Shown piece by piece: positions 1 to 12,339 of a stretch of DNA of 64,000 bases (position 1 is the stretch's first letter; each line of letters begins with the position of its first letter). Position numbers and translations under genes: made by a program. Source of the stretch: Taiwanofungus camphoratus (lineage: Eukaryota; Basidiomycota; Agaricomycetes; Polyporales; Taiwanofungaceae); assembly GCA_003999685.1 (NCBI GenBank), contig CP021228.1:248001-312000 (forward strand). Reading direction: 5' to 3'. The notes under the pieces are model-generated. The model worked only from the letters and a program-made list of their open reading frames with translations, did no database searches and was not told the origin of the DNA.

Positions 1-1584
1 GTTTTAGAACAGAAAGTTGGACCAAAGTGGAGGGGATGCAAACACAAAGGCGCTCGTTGCTCCATCGGGGCCATACCCGTTTGATAAATGACTGTACCGC
101 TCAGGGCTGTCTACCTAGAACACAGGTGACATTGGAGTCCGCGACGCTGGTTGCACAGCATTGCAATACCCTATAAGTATTAGGTGGAACCACGGTATTG
201 AAAGAGATTGACGCGCCGCTTCCAATGTGAGGGGCAGGAACACATACTTACCGAACACCTCGACGTACACGACGTTGGAGAAGTACATATATAGACGGAG
301 AAACCGCGTACCTGCGCAACGCACATGTTTGCCACCCTCGGAGTATAAAGTGACCATCATCGGGCTGCCGTACCCACCTATACGCTATTTCCGACATCTG
401 ATTGGGTTGAGATGCTTGACAGATTTCCGTGATGGGCCAACCTGGGCGAGCGCCGATCGAGATATGTCCGAGCTCAGGAGCAGATTGGCTCGTGCACCAT
501 ACATTGATGCATCCGCAACACCCTGCGATACCCCCTTCGTCGCAATGATTGGTCACCTATAGGATCCACTGGTCTGAGGCGCTCCACCGCAGCCGACGGT
601 ACAACTGAGACATTGCAGTGCCCGCATTTGAAACCGGTATTTCACACATCCCGTAACGCAAATGCAGCGATACTTGAAGCTTGACACCATTGATGTTGGG
701 AGCAAGATTCTTGAAAGAGATTATGATCGACATCCTTTTTCGGTCAATAACTCATCAGCGACCCGATAGCGTCAGATAGCTCCTTTGGGCTGTTTCGCCA
801 CTCTGCTGTGATGGGATGGCAGCTTTGCAGTCGAGCGAAACTTAGACTCCCTACAATATGTTCTGCTATCTCCTTGCCAAGTCATCCTTGGAGCTGAGAG
901 CTTTGAGCGTTTACTCCCATCAAACTGGTATGTACCGGTGTGTCATGGTCTGGGCATGTATTGGCTTAAGCCTATTTCGCTGACACAAACAGTGAGGCGC
1001 TGATGAACATCAAATGACGCCGGATTTGTCATGGAACTCGCAATTCGAAGAATTTCGACGTCAATCGACCGCGCGGAGTCGTTGCAGTCTAACAGATTCG
1101 TGAAAAGTGAGAACCGATTTACAGACGGTACAGCGCAGTCGTAACGGATTCCTGAGATGGGGTTGGCCGCAAGGACTCTCCGACTTGGTAGACATATGAT
1201 CTGTGACGTGCAATTTCTTTAGCTCGCCAAGTTGACCGCTAGGACTGCAGTTCTTACTAAGTATATAATGTTGTCCATCGGAGGCCTATTGAAGCGATCA
1301 ATGCAATCCGGAGACACAGTCCCAGCAAAATATTATATCCAGAATTAATCCCAGTTTTTCAAGAACAGACCTCCAAATGTCGTCGGGAATGCTCTTGCTT
1401 CCAGAATGTTTTTACTAAATTTGAGACTCGAGAGCAACTTCAAAGTCGAGAAGCACGACGAATGATGATAGCCACTGGCAAGGATAGTCCTGAGCTTCCG
1501 GGAAATACGAACTCCGCAAAAATGAAGCTATTGCTTTTTACATTCATCTGCGCCGGCTGCTTTGCTGAGTACATCGTCAAGTAC
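1..1584. other. Gene-free stretch at left edge
   Basis: I see no convincing gene here. Open frames are short, overlap each other on opposite strands (for example around 230-560) and show no recognisable domain. The sequence is AT-moderate and may contain decayed elements. It ends at the TA dinucleotide that flanks the composite transposon starting at 1587. Confidence 0.5.
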
Positions 1585-1872
1585 TACTATGGTTTTACTA
1601 GCTTTGAAAAATTTTCAGCGAATTTTTGAATAACTTCACAACAACATCATGCACTGGTCTCGGAGTTTCAGCAATGCATGGCCGAAGGTCCTCACTACGA
1701 TTCTATCTACTAACATGTTGAAAAAATGAGGATAGGGAGGAGGCAGAGTAGTGTTGATAAAAAAAGTGAATGTCTAACACATTGCAAAAATTTGTCACAC
1801 TGTGTCACGGTATGCCGGCGCACGGCCAATTCTCGGCTTCTTCGGCAGTTCAACCTTTGCAAACACACTAGC

Positions 1873-4800
1873 TAGTGCTGCCGTGAGGTGAGGTGAAGGT
1901 CACCTCAAGGTGTCGGAGTTGCTACCTTCACTTACCTCGAGGTAGCCAAGGTGCACCTTGAGGTACCTTGAGGTAACCAGCAAATGGTGGGCCGATGTGG
2001 CTCAGGCTGGTGAAGTCGCACTACAGTGGACTAAGTCGCACGAAGACTTCAACAAACTATTGATGAAGGGTACAATGGTATATAGTGAAGGCATTACAGT
2101 AGTAGAGTTTTAATAGTGTGCAAAAATTAATGTCTATGTCTGACTATGTGACACAGAGGTCTCATTAAGTGCCTGCTGTGATGTTCTGAGAAAGTCCATT
2201 ACATCCTCAATATTACCCTCTGACAGTAATCTATCGACTTCCGACATCGATGTGTCTACCTGTAGCATTTTCTCCTCATCCGGCATCCAATCCTGTGTGA
2301 ACGTGAGGCGGTCCTGCCGCAGGCTGAACTTGAGAACTTGAAGCATTTCCATAGTCACTGGATCAAGACAGCTGCGTTGCGGTGTATCGGTCTCCTTGCT
2401 CGACGAAAAAACGCGCTCACAAGGAACCGAAGATGCTTGGACTGGCAAGACATCGAGCGCAACGTGATATAGAGTTGGGTAGAGATGCTCAGACATCTAA
2501 CAGCATTCCACAAAGATATTCAAATGAGCACGCTGAGCTATTTCATGATCATAATACATTGATAGGCTCACCTCCCAGTATTTGAGCAGATCAAAGTCAT
2601 TGTCTTCATCGTTCACAATACCCGCTTCTCATACTTTCGCAATTTGGCCTCCACAACAAGCCGGTCATGTTTGCATGCTTGCTGCTCGGCCTCCTCCCTC
2701 TTGATGTCAATCAACTCACCCTCATTGCCAGTTTGCGGGATACTTGTCAATTCAGTTCCGGGAGTAGTTACGTTGTCAGTAGATAGTGCTTTGATAAGCG
2801 CATTAATGCGCCTAATACTAGACTGTTGGGAGTGAGCGGCCATCGAAGTATGACTTGTAGAATTTTGATCTGACTTGAGAGACAAAAGATTGTGAGGGTC
2901 TTGCTGGGTCAATACTGAGTTCACAGCTTGGTGGTTTGCACGTAGTTGTTTGCGGTATTCAAGCATCTGCAAAAATGTTTATTAGCTAGTGTTTCTCTGC
3001 TTACAGGAGCAAGTAGAGACACACCGAATCACAAATCCATTGGCGTGCTGCTGCAACATCTTCAGCACTCCAGTGATTTGAAAGCCATATAAACTTCATG
3101 CTTGGGTTAATTACTAGTGGTAAAGGCAGCAAAATGACTGGTAAGTTCATTGAGAGAGTTTACGGCATACAACTCACTTATTGCAATGGCATAGATGCGA
3201 GTTTTGCGTGATTTGGTGAGATATTCTTCCAGCTTCTCGATTGAAGCTGTGATTGCATGCACAATCTTCATTAGCTTGCACCTCAGGAGCTTGAGTAATA
3301 CAATGAGCTTCTCGTAGCATGGAAGTGTCAAACTTAGCGTGGGCGTTTGTTCAGCTGAAAGAAGCTCTTGGACAGCATGTGGTGCCTCAAGAAATTCACG
3401 AATATCATTGAGGACCTCTAACGTCTTCCTGCTAAGTGTGTGCCAAGCAATGGCTTCTTGCTTTGGTTGTAAGAGGAAAATGTCAACGGCCTAGTAGCAA
3501 AAATGTATGAGTTCATGAGAACTATCAAGGCAATGTAACAGATAGCTATTTGAGTACTACTCACCTGATAAAGCTCCAACACTTGGTCAATCATCATAAA
3601 TGATGATGACCATCGAGTGTCAACATCTTTTAGAAGCTGCACCTCCTGAAGAGGTTGTTGTCCAAATGTATTTGCAATGTTACCTTTGATGATTGTCTGG
3701 TCAAAGTCTTCACGTCGTTGCTGAGATGCACGACAGACAGTAATGAGGCTGCGTGCCTTGGACACAGGATCCTCTCGTAGTGCCTCCATATACTCCATAT
3801 CTGCCAGAAGGGCAGGATTGCTTGCTGCTGCGTCCATGTCATCTGTTGACACTGTATCATCAGCATAAACTAGTGGGTCAACGGTGGTGAGCTGCTTGAG
3901 GCCAGTTTGGACAGAAATATTGACGACATGAGGGAAACACCTGTAGTAAGCTGTGTCTTATTATGTTCCTGTTGCTCGACAAAAATGAACTTACCTTATA
4001 CGATTTCCATCTCTGTCAAAGGGAATGCCTTTTTCCCTCAAAAGTCGCTCTAATTCCTCCATCATTGTCCCACAGTTGGACACATTATCGAGAGTGATCA
4101 TGCCTATCTAAGAGCATCATTAGAACCTTATCAAGTCAAGATCGAACTGAAGTAAACCTTGTTTAGCAGTCCCAATTGTTCCACGATCTCCAAAAAGTGC
4201 GTCGCTAAACTGGCTCCTGTATGACTTCCTTGAATATAACGAAATGCACCTAAACGTGCACAAATGCACAAATGATGGTGCCTGTCCTTGGCACAGAAAT
4301 GTAGGGTCACTGCCATGAATCCACGCAGCTGCCTGTCGGTCCAGAGATCACTTGTGAATGATACACACCCAAGTGCATTCTGCACTCAAGTTTGCCAGTA
4401 AGTTTTTGTTGTTCACAGCTAGAATATATGAGATTGAAACTTACACGAGCTTCTGTGGCAATTGCGCTGCGTGCTTCCTGGTATCTGCCTGTGAGTAGCT
4501 TGCTGATGAGTGTGCGATGAGGGATGTCGATGTCTTCAAGATTAGCATCACCAACATAAAGGAGGAGCTCGCGAAATTCTTCGCCATCAACTACATTTAT
4601 GGACTTGCAAGTATTAATCTCAGTAAGTCATGTTCGTAACATTCACAGTGACTAATCACACACCTGATCATCAATAACTAGCCATGCTATAAGACACCTT
4701 AAGAATCCTTCTTTTGTGAATGGCTCATGATGATGACGTTGTTTTGGGCCTTTTAGGCCTGAAAGCTCCTCCCAACCTTTGAGCTGCTTGAGTATCACCG

Positions 4801-6201
4801 TCTCGCGCCATTCTTTTGGGTGTTCCTTCTGAAGATGTGTACGTATTGTATCTGTTTGTCCAGCAGTACATTTCCACGTTGTCCACTTTGGCAGAATGCT
4901 ACAATAATACAAAAGAATGAGCAAAGCAAAAATGTGACTTAGAAGCTAACAGCTTACCAGAGCCAACAACCAATAAATGGCGACTTCCGTGGTCGCTCCA
5001 AAAATCGTGATTGCTCTGCAGGTATCACATCTGGCCTTGCATCAGTCGAAAGTGTGCGCATGAAATACCAAACATTGCTCGCAATGGCAAAATTGTGCAA
5101 TATTTTTGATTGGGTGAGTAAAGATCCCAGTGCAGGAAGTGAAGACTGAATAGATACTGTCGTAGATGGTCCCACTCCATGAACAGAAACTTGCGACACA
5201 CTGGCCAGATCTTGTTCAGCGACATTGTCCTCACTGGGTCTTGTGCATCAACGTTTCCGGCTCAATGATTGGGTGCCCTGCCCATGTCTTCGTTTTGACC
5301 TTGATCCAGAGGTCATAGATGTCGCTGCTGCATTGACTACTGTGGATGTCACATCAGCCATTGTGGTCTGAGGTTGAAACAAGCTGTGAGAATGTGGTTG
5401 AGCATCTGAAGATGGCCTTCCAAGCAGTACAGTTGGGGCTGTAGAAGTCAGTGGGTGCATATAGTATCCAGGTGCTGGTATATAATGTTGCTGATATGTA
5501 GGCCATGTGTGACCAGTAGATAGATAATGATTATAAACAAATGAATACTGGCAGAATGGTTGAGCTGTCGCATGAGAGCACTCGCCAGTGATGTCTGAGC
5601 AAGAGGTAGTATTATTTGTGGGAGATGGTAGAGACTCATTGAAGTCAAATGAATGCGAAGGTTGAGTAGGGGAGAGGTTTGAAGTCAAACCCTGTGCTTG
5701 CCAGTACTGATGTGAGGATCCTGCATCCATACTGTCATGTCTCACAGGCTCAGAATGATCTCAGGGTCTTATATATACTCAGAAATGAGCTAGATCATCA
5801 AACAGTGGAAACGAGCACATGCATTGCAAAAAAAAATCTGTGGTGTTTGAAAAGTGTTGCTCAAAACCGCATGAAGAATGTGGTCAATCATTGATTATAG
5901 CCTACGAGATTGCAAGCGGAAAGAGATTTCAGCAAGGCTAAAGTCTAAAGGCTAATGACACAAGTTACGAGGAAAGTCGTCATAGTAGTAGGCATGATAT
6001 ATGTGCTCCTATCTCACAACACATCTGACTGAGTCGCGACGTGTTCATATAACGTGACTGCTCTCTCGCAACCATGGGCCCAGAGCCGTTACCTTGAGTT
6101 ACCTCAAGGTCACCTTGAGGTACCTTGAGGTGACCGGCATACGTGCCAGTGCACCTCACCTCACCTTGAGGTCTGAGGTACCTCACCTCACAGCAGCACT
6201 A
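1873..6201. mobile_element. Complete hAT transposon with perfect 8-bp target-site duplication
   Basis: The element is 4329 bp. Its left end reads TAGTGCTGCCGTGAGGTGAG and its right end is the reverse complement with one mismatch in this stretch. The 8-bp duplication ACACTAGC lies directly outside both ends (1865-1872 and 6202-6209) and is identical, which is the hAT hallmark. Subterminal regions (about 1890-1980 and 6090-6190) are packed with CCTTGAGGT and ACCTCAAGG motifs in both orientations, the usual layout of hAT transposase-binding sites. A spliced transposase gene fills the interior on the minus strand. Intact ends and an identical duplication point to a fairly recent insertion. Confidence 0.93.
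2134..5745 (-). CDS. hAT-family transposase, multi-exon
   Basis: This is the transposase of the surrounding hAT element; it would cut and paste the element by DDE chemistry. From N to C terminus I see a Ser/Gln/Pro-rich head (5745-5248), a BED-like zinc finger with Cys..His..His around 4860-4800, the first RNase H-fold strand with TSDLWTD (about 4350), a second acidic motif LDNVSNC (about 4090), a CFPHVVN motif (about 3935), DTRWSSSFMM (about 3620), and the C-terminal hAT dimerisation domain with SSVPCERVFSSSKE (about 2430). Open segments are separated by short GT..AG introns, roughly ten exons; I did not resolve every junction, so the outer limits are those of the first Met and last stop. 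Most core motifs are present, so activity is possible but unproved. Confidence 0.8.
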
Positions 6202-6659
6202 ACACTAGCTTTCAGTTAGTGCTGCTGCCGCCACTGGCCGAATCAGGGTTATCTAGCATGATTCCCTTTCTGAGCAATGTGGCTGTCATTTGTCACTCTT
6301 GCACAATGTCCTGCTTTCTACACAAAAAAAGAGCTAATTCAATATTTCACTCAGTGGAGGGCCTGAATGAAAGGAATGAAGCCCTGATGCACTGAAATTT
6401 TTAGGAAGAACCATAGGCAGGATCGGACTAGATCTGCTCATCATGGTTCATACACGGCCTTATCTGAGACTCACAACGATGCATTTGTGTTTCGTAAGAT
6501 GGCTACAGTGAATGGTTTTATACTTTAAGTTGATAGTACAATAAAGTATTACTAGATACATATATCCAACAAGTTCCTTTAGGTTTGGTGAGGGTTGTCA
6601 TGCTCAGGAGACTATTTTGCAAAGCCTGTTCATTTTACAAAGCTAGTAAAACCATAGTA

Positions 6660-7033
6660 TGTCTACGCCTTGAGTTGGCACCCTAACTCAGTCGGCATAT
6701 CCTTGTAACTCATACAGAATTTGTCAGATCCACTAGTTATTTAATATATGTGTTCTTGGTCATGATACTACAGGCCTCAAAGTTTGAAAATTGAGATACC
6801 TTAAGTTTTCATGAAGATTGTCATTTTGGTGAAGCTACAACCAGTGTCATGCTCTGAAGTCACCAGTCAAAAGTGCCATGGCTGGGTTTCATTTATGAAG
6901 TAGCAAGGACTTTGATTAATTATGTTTGAGTCATTATTTTGTAATGAGTTGACTAGTGGACTTGAAAATGGCTGCCATCACTTGTTACCAGGTGTTAGGT
7001 TTGTGTGACTGCTGACTCAAAGTGTAGGCATAG
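6660..7033. other. Non-coding stretch between two transposons
   Basis: AT-rich sequence with no credible open frame or repeat end. It separates the TA-flanked composite element from the MITE at 7036. Confidence 0.5.
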
Positions 7034-7035
7034 TA

Positions 7036-7213
7036 CAGTCAACTCCCTCTTAACCCATACCCCCTCAGTGGAAGCTATGAGCTATAGATTATCAGGGAGT
7101 ATGGGTTATGGGGAGACTATTCCACCACACAAAGCAATTTGGTGGATCGGAAAAGCTATGAGTTTAGAGGGAGTATGGGTTTTGAGAGGTATGGGTTTTG
7201 AGAGAGTTGACTG
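7036..7213. mobile_element. 178-bp MITE with pogo/Fot1-like ends
   Basis: The ends read CAGTCAACTCCCTCTTAACC and, on the other strand, CAGTCAACTCTCTCAAAACC, each directly bordered by TA (7034-7035 and 7214-7215). The inverted ends contain repeated ACCCATAC-like units. CAGTC..TA-flanked termini are typical of pogo/Fot1 relatives of the Tc1/mariner group. It is too short to encode a transposase, so it must be mobilised in trans. Confidence 0.8.
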
Positions 7214-7215
7214 TA

Positions 7216-9008
7216 TATTACCCTGTCTCCTGATGTGCATCTAGCCAGTGTGATGTCCAGCACCACTGCAGGATACTTTGCTTACTGGTAGAGTTGGTGC
7301 ACTCTCTCAGTCAGCACTTAGGGTCTCAACTTTTGGTATTTGCAAAACACTGTGGAGGTGTGTGTGGTGGACTTTCCCTCTTACGTCGAGTGAAAAGTCA
7401 CCTTCACTCATGCACCGAGCAAATCTCACAATGGGTGAAAGTTATGGGAATTTTCACCTGCATGAGCTTACTCATGTGGTGGTTGAAATATACCCATCTG
7501 TAGGTGAAACACGTCACTTTTTGAGTGAAAATACCTTATTTTATTTATGGTCACCTGGAGGACAGGGAGGATTAACTTGATAATAGTGAAATCTCCCCCA
7601 CAAATGGGTTGTGTTCACACAGTCTCTGGGTGGCATGCCAGGTGAAATTAAGCTGCTGCGAGCTACACAGTGAAAGCCATTAAAAAAGACAAGCTTTTGA
7701 CCAATCAGAAGTAGTAATTGCCAACTGAGCCAGGGTACCACCAGTAAGCATAGTACAGCTGCCTTCAATGTCTCCTGAGATATGATTGTAATATGTACTG
7801 CCTATATAATGGTTCAGTTTCCCGCTCTGAGCATTAGGACTCACTACACGATCCGGCCAGAAGGTTGGGTTTTATACTTGTTTATTTAAAGAATGTGTAA
7901 ATTAATTTGTAAATTTGCTGACATATCGGCTCCTGGGCCAGAGATCAAGACTTCCACCCTCATCTGCGATGGGGAGGAATGCAAGATGTGTGAGGCTGCG
8001 TGAGCTAGAGTGGGTTGGGGAAGGCCTGGTGTTAGCCAGGGTGGGACGCGGTGCAAGGAGATAGCCACTCGGGCGGGCGGGCAAAGCTTGCTGCGCGATT
8101 TTTACTCACATAGAAATGATGGATGTAGATGTTCAACCAAAGGCAATGCTACCCAATGTTTATGGATTCTATTAAGTAAATTCTCTACATGTGTTGTGCT
8201 CGAGATGAACACTGCTGCATGTAATGGGCTGAAGGCTGCCCCTGAGATACTGTGGGTGAGGAAGAGGGGGGAAAAACAGGGAACTGACTAAAGGTAAATA
8301 TGGTAGAATACGTTCGGAATGTGCGAGCGACGATGCGGACAGAGCGAGCGCGAAGAACGGTCGTGAGCTGGCGAGTGCACTACGCTCGGCCGGACGCTAG
8401 GGCCGGCCTCTCACGGCTGCGTGAGGGTTCGGCCGGCCCTGGCACAAAAGAATAGTAAGACATCCTCATAAATTAGGCACGTTATCTATATTTCAATTGA
8501 CATTTCACGACTCTTTATCCCCACCGATCGAGGCATGTCTGAGTTCATCAACAGACAATGTGTCCACAATCTAGCCATCTTGTTTAGTGCCCCCTTTCAA
8601 AATGAAACTTACCAAATGATCGTGTCTTTTATAGCCTACGAAGCCCAACGTGAAACGTTCGAGGAACCAAAAACCGCGTCAACGAGATCCTTGCTGACTG
8701 AGGTGACCAATAAGATCAACGTGAATAATTTGCGTGTTGCAGATGTGCAAGCAATAATTTAGTGTAGCCTCTAGCTACAACTCGAATGTACTGCTTACTG
8801 TCAGCACTTCAACAAATACAGTGAGAAGGTACAAGGAATGGTTTATAGTAACAAGTGAATGCTGAATGCCCAAGCATGTAAAGATTGCAATGTTTGTGCC
8901 GTCCAAATCAATACAGGACGCGCCACATCTTATGTCGATGGCAGTACGAATGGGTCGCTTGGAATCAGATCCAATATCCATGGTCCAGCTGGCTGTGGAT
9001 ACACCGGA
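7216..9008. other. Gene-free stretch left of the prenyltransferase gene
   Basis: No gene recognised. The segment 7380-7560 has several small inverted GTGAAA/TTTCAC motifs, and a strong GC-rich nested hairpin lies at 8399-8440. A 75-residue open frame at 8535-8762 has no recognisable domain and was not accepted as a gene. Confidence 0.5.
8399..8440. repeat. Nested perfect inverted repeat (GC-rich hairpin)
   Basis: Outer arms AGGGCCGGCC (8399-8408) and GGCCGGCCCT (8431-8440) are perfect complements. Inside them CTCACG (8410-8415) and CGTGAG (8420-8425) pair around a GCTG loop. The surrounding 8330-8450 is much more GC-rich than its neighbours. Function unknown. Confidence 0.8.
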
Positions 9009-10665
9009 CTACTTCCTTGCTGGGGCTGGGAACCGCTCGGGAGCGTACGCCTCGGGGTTGAAATAGCTCGTCACCTCAAAGTCGGACTTCTTGATTGCGA
9101 GTGAGACGTAGGTGTGGATGCCCGTGCGCGCCTCAAGGGGGCGATGCCGCCCGAAAATAGACTCCACATCCTCAACGTACCCAGTCAAGAACATGCTGCC
9201 CTTCTTGCGGTGATAGGCCTCCATGCCGCGTGCAACCGCGAGGTCATCAGCGCAGTAGTGGCGGACAGGCAGGTACACCTTCGGGAAAGGGAGCGGCTGG
9301 CCGGGCTTCAGCTCGTAGTAGAGCAAGAGGCCGCCGGTGATGTGGTTGTCGTTCGCTTCGACGGAAACCCGGGGAGGGAGACGCTTGTCCTTCCAACCAG
9401 GCTTGGACGTGTCGACGCCCATCACGAGATTCCAGAGATCCATGAGTGCCTGCCATAATCGAAGCATCAGTCAACAGAAGGCGGAACAATCGGAGCGGAT
9501 GTGGTACGCACTGCTATGGCGTCATCGATGAGGGAACCCTTCAGTTTTCCGCCGAGAGTCATGAGGCCTTCAAGGTCGCGGAAATTCGTTGACCTAGTGC
9601 GAACATAGATCTTGATCCGGCTGTCCTTCGGCGCAGCACAATCTGTAGCAACGATCTCGATACCAGGTCGGATCGCAGCAGGAAGCGTATTGAAGTATGC
9701 CATCGTTGCTGTCAACGACAGTGCGATTTAGCCTTTGATCATGAAACAACCACCACAATGGCGTGACATCATACACGTACCTGCCCAAGGTGCCGTCAAA
9801 CCGGCATTGAGAGATCGCAACGCCATCATGACAAGGTCTTCTTTACGAATACCCGTCTTAGCAGATTTGACCTCGGGCAAGAAGTACGCCTTCAATGTGA
9901 TACTTCCCGTGTGGGAGCAATCAAACCCTAGATGTAGACGTTAAGTATTGAGCAGGAAAACAGGACTTTGAACCATATTTGCATACCAAGGAAGTATTGG
10001 GTTGTGTGCTTGGCCCCATAAACGCGAGTACGCCCATGCCAGACAAGCGCCTCGTCCAGCGCATGGAACCACTTCATATCAAGGCCCTTGAGAACAGGCC
10101 GCAACTCATCGATCATCCTGAGGGCCGCAGGCTTTCTGGACCATGCGCTGGTATCGATGGGCTCAATCGCATACCGCACGGTAGCTGTACCATCTGGATT
10201 GACTATCCAGCTAACTTCGATAGGAGTATGGTCATCCGTCTAAAGCCAAGCAAGATAAACGGAAGGAGCCTCATGTGAAGAGAAGGCATACCATGTACGA
10301 CTTGAACGCAGGCTTGTTTGCTCGATCGGGCCGGGGCCCCATGAAAGGAAGGACACGAACATGGAAGAAAAGCATATGAATAAACTGGATATCGACACTG
10401 TATCCGAGGCGCTGGAACATGCTAGCGAGGACACGACCGGACGTGCCCCACCAGAACCGTTCATTTTCGTTGAATCGAAGAGTCTGCAAACATCTTAGGT
10501 GTCAGCGTCGGCATCAATAACGCGACGCCTCTTCTGGTGACATACCGAATTCAAAATGTCAAAAACACTCTGGGCCACGGTCTTCCGCGTCGGGAAGAGG
10601 GTGGGTGGAAACTTGGTCAAAATGGGAGAAATGGGAGAAGTCGCGATTACAGGAGCTGCGATCAT
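9009..10665 (-). CDS. DMATS-type aromatic prenyltransferase
   Basis: Predicted to transfer an isoprenyl group from a prenyl diphosphate to an aromatic ring, usually of tryptophan, tyrosine or a cyclic dipeptide, in the cytosol. Six exons (10665-10546, 10483-10292, 10239-9987, 9927-9781, 9708-9512, 9449-9009) join in frame to 449 residues, the usual family length. Family motifs in order: FWWGTSGRVLASMFQRLGYS (from about residue 48), HTPIEVSW with Glu112, the position that contacts the indole NH in FgaPT2-type enzymes, QYFLGFDCS, DSRIKIYVR, PKVYLPVRHY, and THTYVSLAIKK followed by SYFNPE. These contain the Lys/Arg/Tyr residues that shield the prenyl diphosphate. The start is the only ATG ahead of the conserved N-terminal helix. 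A TATA-like TTTATATAAA lies about 100 bp upstream. The acceptor substrate cannot be told from sequence. It sits at the left edge of the putative NRPS cluster. Confidence 0.93.
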
Positions 10666-10760
10666 ATTTGTTTAAATAAGGAAAGAGAATACGTGACCCA
10701 GAGATTAGAAGAAGATGTAGCAGAGGTACTCAGGGGAACATAAGAAGCATTTCAGAGGCA

Positions 10761-10770
10761 TTTATATAAA
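10761..10770 (-). promoter_or_regulatory. TATA-like box of the prenyltransferase gene
   Basis: TTTATATAAA lies 96-105 bp upstream of the ATG at 10665, a reasonable distance for a fungal core promoter. No other such motif lies close by. Confidence 0.4.
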
Positions 10771-12339
10771 GCGAATTGCAGGGCCGCGGACAAATCATGC
10801 CAGAACAGCCAGGCACAGGACTCACGAACTACAAACTCAATGACAAGCGCCTGTAGGCTCATTGCCTTGGAGCTCATTATTGACTTCAAAGGGACATCTA
10901 CCGTCGACATAATCGCGCAATCGATATCCCACGGTCGCAAAGCATAGGTCCGGGGAGTAACCACATCAGATAAATAAAACACCTGGAACCGCCATACACT
11001 ATGTCTTCGTAGCAGGTATAGGGGGAAACATGTCGGGGTCGAGTAGATCTGATTTGCGCGACCACGACGACATGCGTCTTAAGACGTGGGTCGGAGGTCG
11101 AGGGTTGATGCATCTCCGTAGTCAAAACATTTGGCTATCTTGAAATTCATCCGTGGAACGTGAAGATCGGCGAGCAAGGCTGCAGGCCGCAGTGTGGTTG
11201 ACGTTGACGAGGAAGCAATATTTCCCTGAGCGACCGAGTCGCGACGCGTAGCGCTGGGATCGTACACGTGATGGCGCCCAAGTTAAGCGCTCACTGTATC
11301 AAAACATTCTCCTCAGTCGGCGGTCTTGACAATGACTCGCCCGCTCGAAACCATGCCGGAGAGCTGGTCTCCTTATGACGATAAATTTTACTTTTTACCT
11401 TTTACTTTTTACTTTGCGTACATGAATCCAACTAGTATCATGTATGAGTGACTGCAACGTGGAGTTGAAAGCTATTCAAATGATCATGCTGCCGTTATGT
11501 GGCTGTGCTACCAGCTGTCACTGTAGTCAATCAAATCATCGGGCAGCTCGGGCCAGGGGAACAAGCGAGCCACCATCAACCCGGTGTGCGCTCGACGGTC
11601 TCAACCAGCGGCGGATAGATTTGCCAGCCGGTGAGATCAGCGTCCAGCCGGCGAGTCATCACCAATCATTTGACCATGAGTGCACACAGGAAAACTTTGC
11701 ACTTATTCAAGACAATCAAGTTAAATTTGAGGTTTGCTGATGTAGTAGCACTTCCCTCTAGCTGACAGTTCTCATTCGTACCGATTGTGCTGATCTCTAA
11801 TCCAGTCTGCGCTAGGATCGCGAATTTACAGACGGTCGACATTAAATCTATCTTTACTGCACGAACGTGGCTATGTACTAGCAGAAGTGTGCAGCGATTA
11901 AGGCTGTTCATCGCACATGAATTCGTGAGGCGCGCTGTCCTCAACACCAACAAAGTTACCATTCTCCCATTCTACCAATCGCAGAATTTGGAGCATTAGC
12001 TGGTAAATGAAGACTGCAAGTGATTCGTCGCAAGTGATCGTCTTTTCGATTCGGATGACGCATGCGGGTACCTTTCCAGTTGTCTTTCCACGGACGAACA
12101 TCGACACCGCCAACGACAGGTGCGTGCCGCGATCGTTAACCTATAGTTCACCCGTACCAATGACTGCCTTCGAATGCAGATGCAGCCTGCGGCAGCCTGT
12201 TCACCTGTACCTACAAGGATAGTATGAGGAGACTTATAACAGATGCAAGGAACATGAAATATTCACCATCATCGAGAACCCCCCGGTCGACAGTAGCTTG
12301 TGACTAGAACTTACCAGACATCCACTCCATCGCACGAAG
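10771..12339. other. Intergenic region between prenyltransferase and GST genes
   Basis: Divergently transcribed neighbours share this 1.5-kb region. Short open frames overlap on both strands and carry no domain I recognise. A pyrimidine-rich TTTTAC-type microrepeat lies near 11386-11415. Confidence 0.5.

Larger units (their letters stand above)
1587..6657. mobile_element. TA-flanked non-autonomous DNA element, copy A, split by a hAT insertion
   Basis: The left end starts CTATGGTTTTACTAGCTTTG and the right end is its near-perfect reverse complement, each bordered by TA (1585-1586 and 6658-6659). Removing the inserted hAT element and one copy of its 8-bp duplication leaves about 734 bp with no coding capacity. 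The interior is similar to the element at 25857-26396; both carry GGACTAGATCTGCTCATC, for example. TA duplication and terminal inverted repeats fit a Tc1/mariner-type MITE, though the superfamily is an inference because no transposase is present. Confidence 0.75.

Noticed and set aside
8535-8762. A 75-residue open frame upstream of the prenyltransferase gene
   Set aside because: No domain, no neighbouring exon that extends it, and length within chance for AT-leaning DNA.
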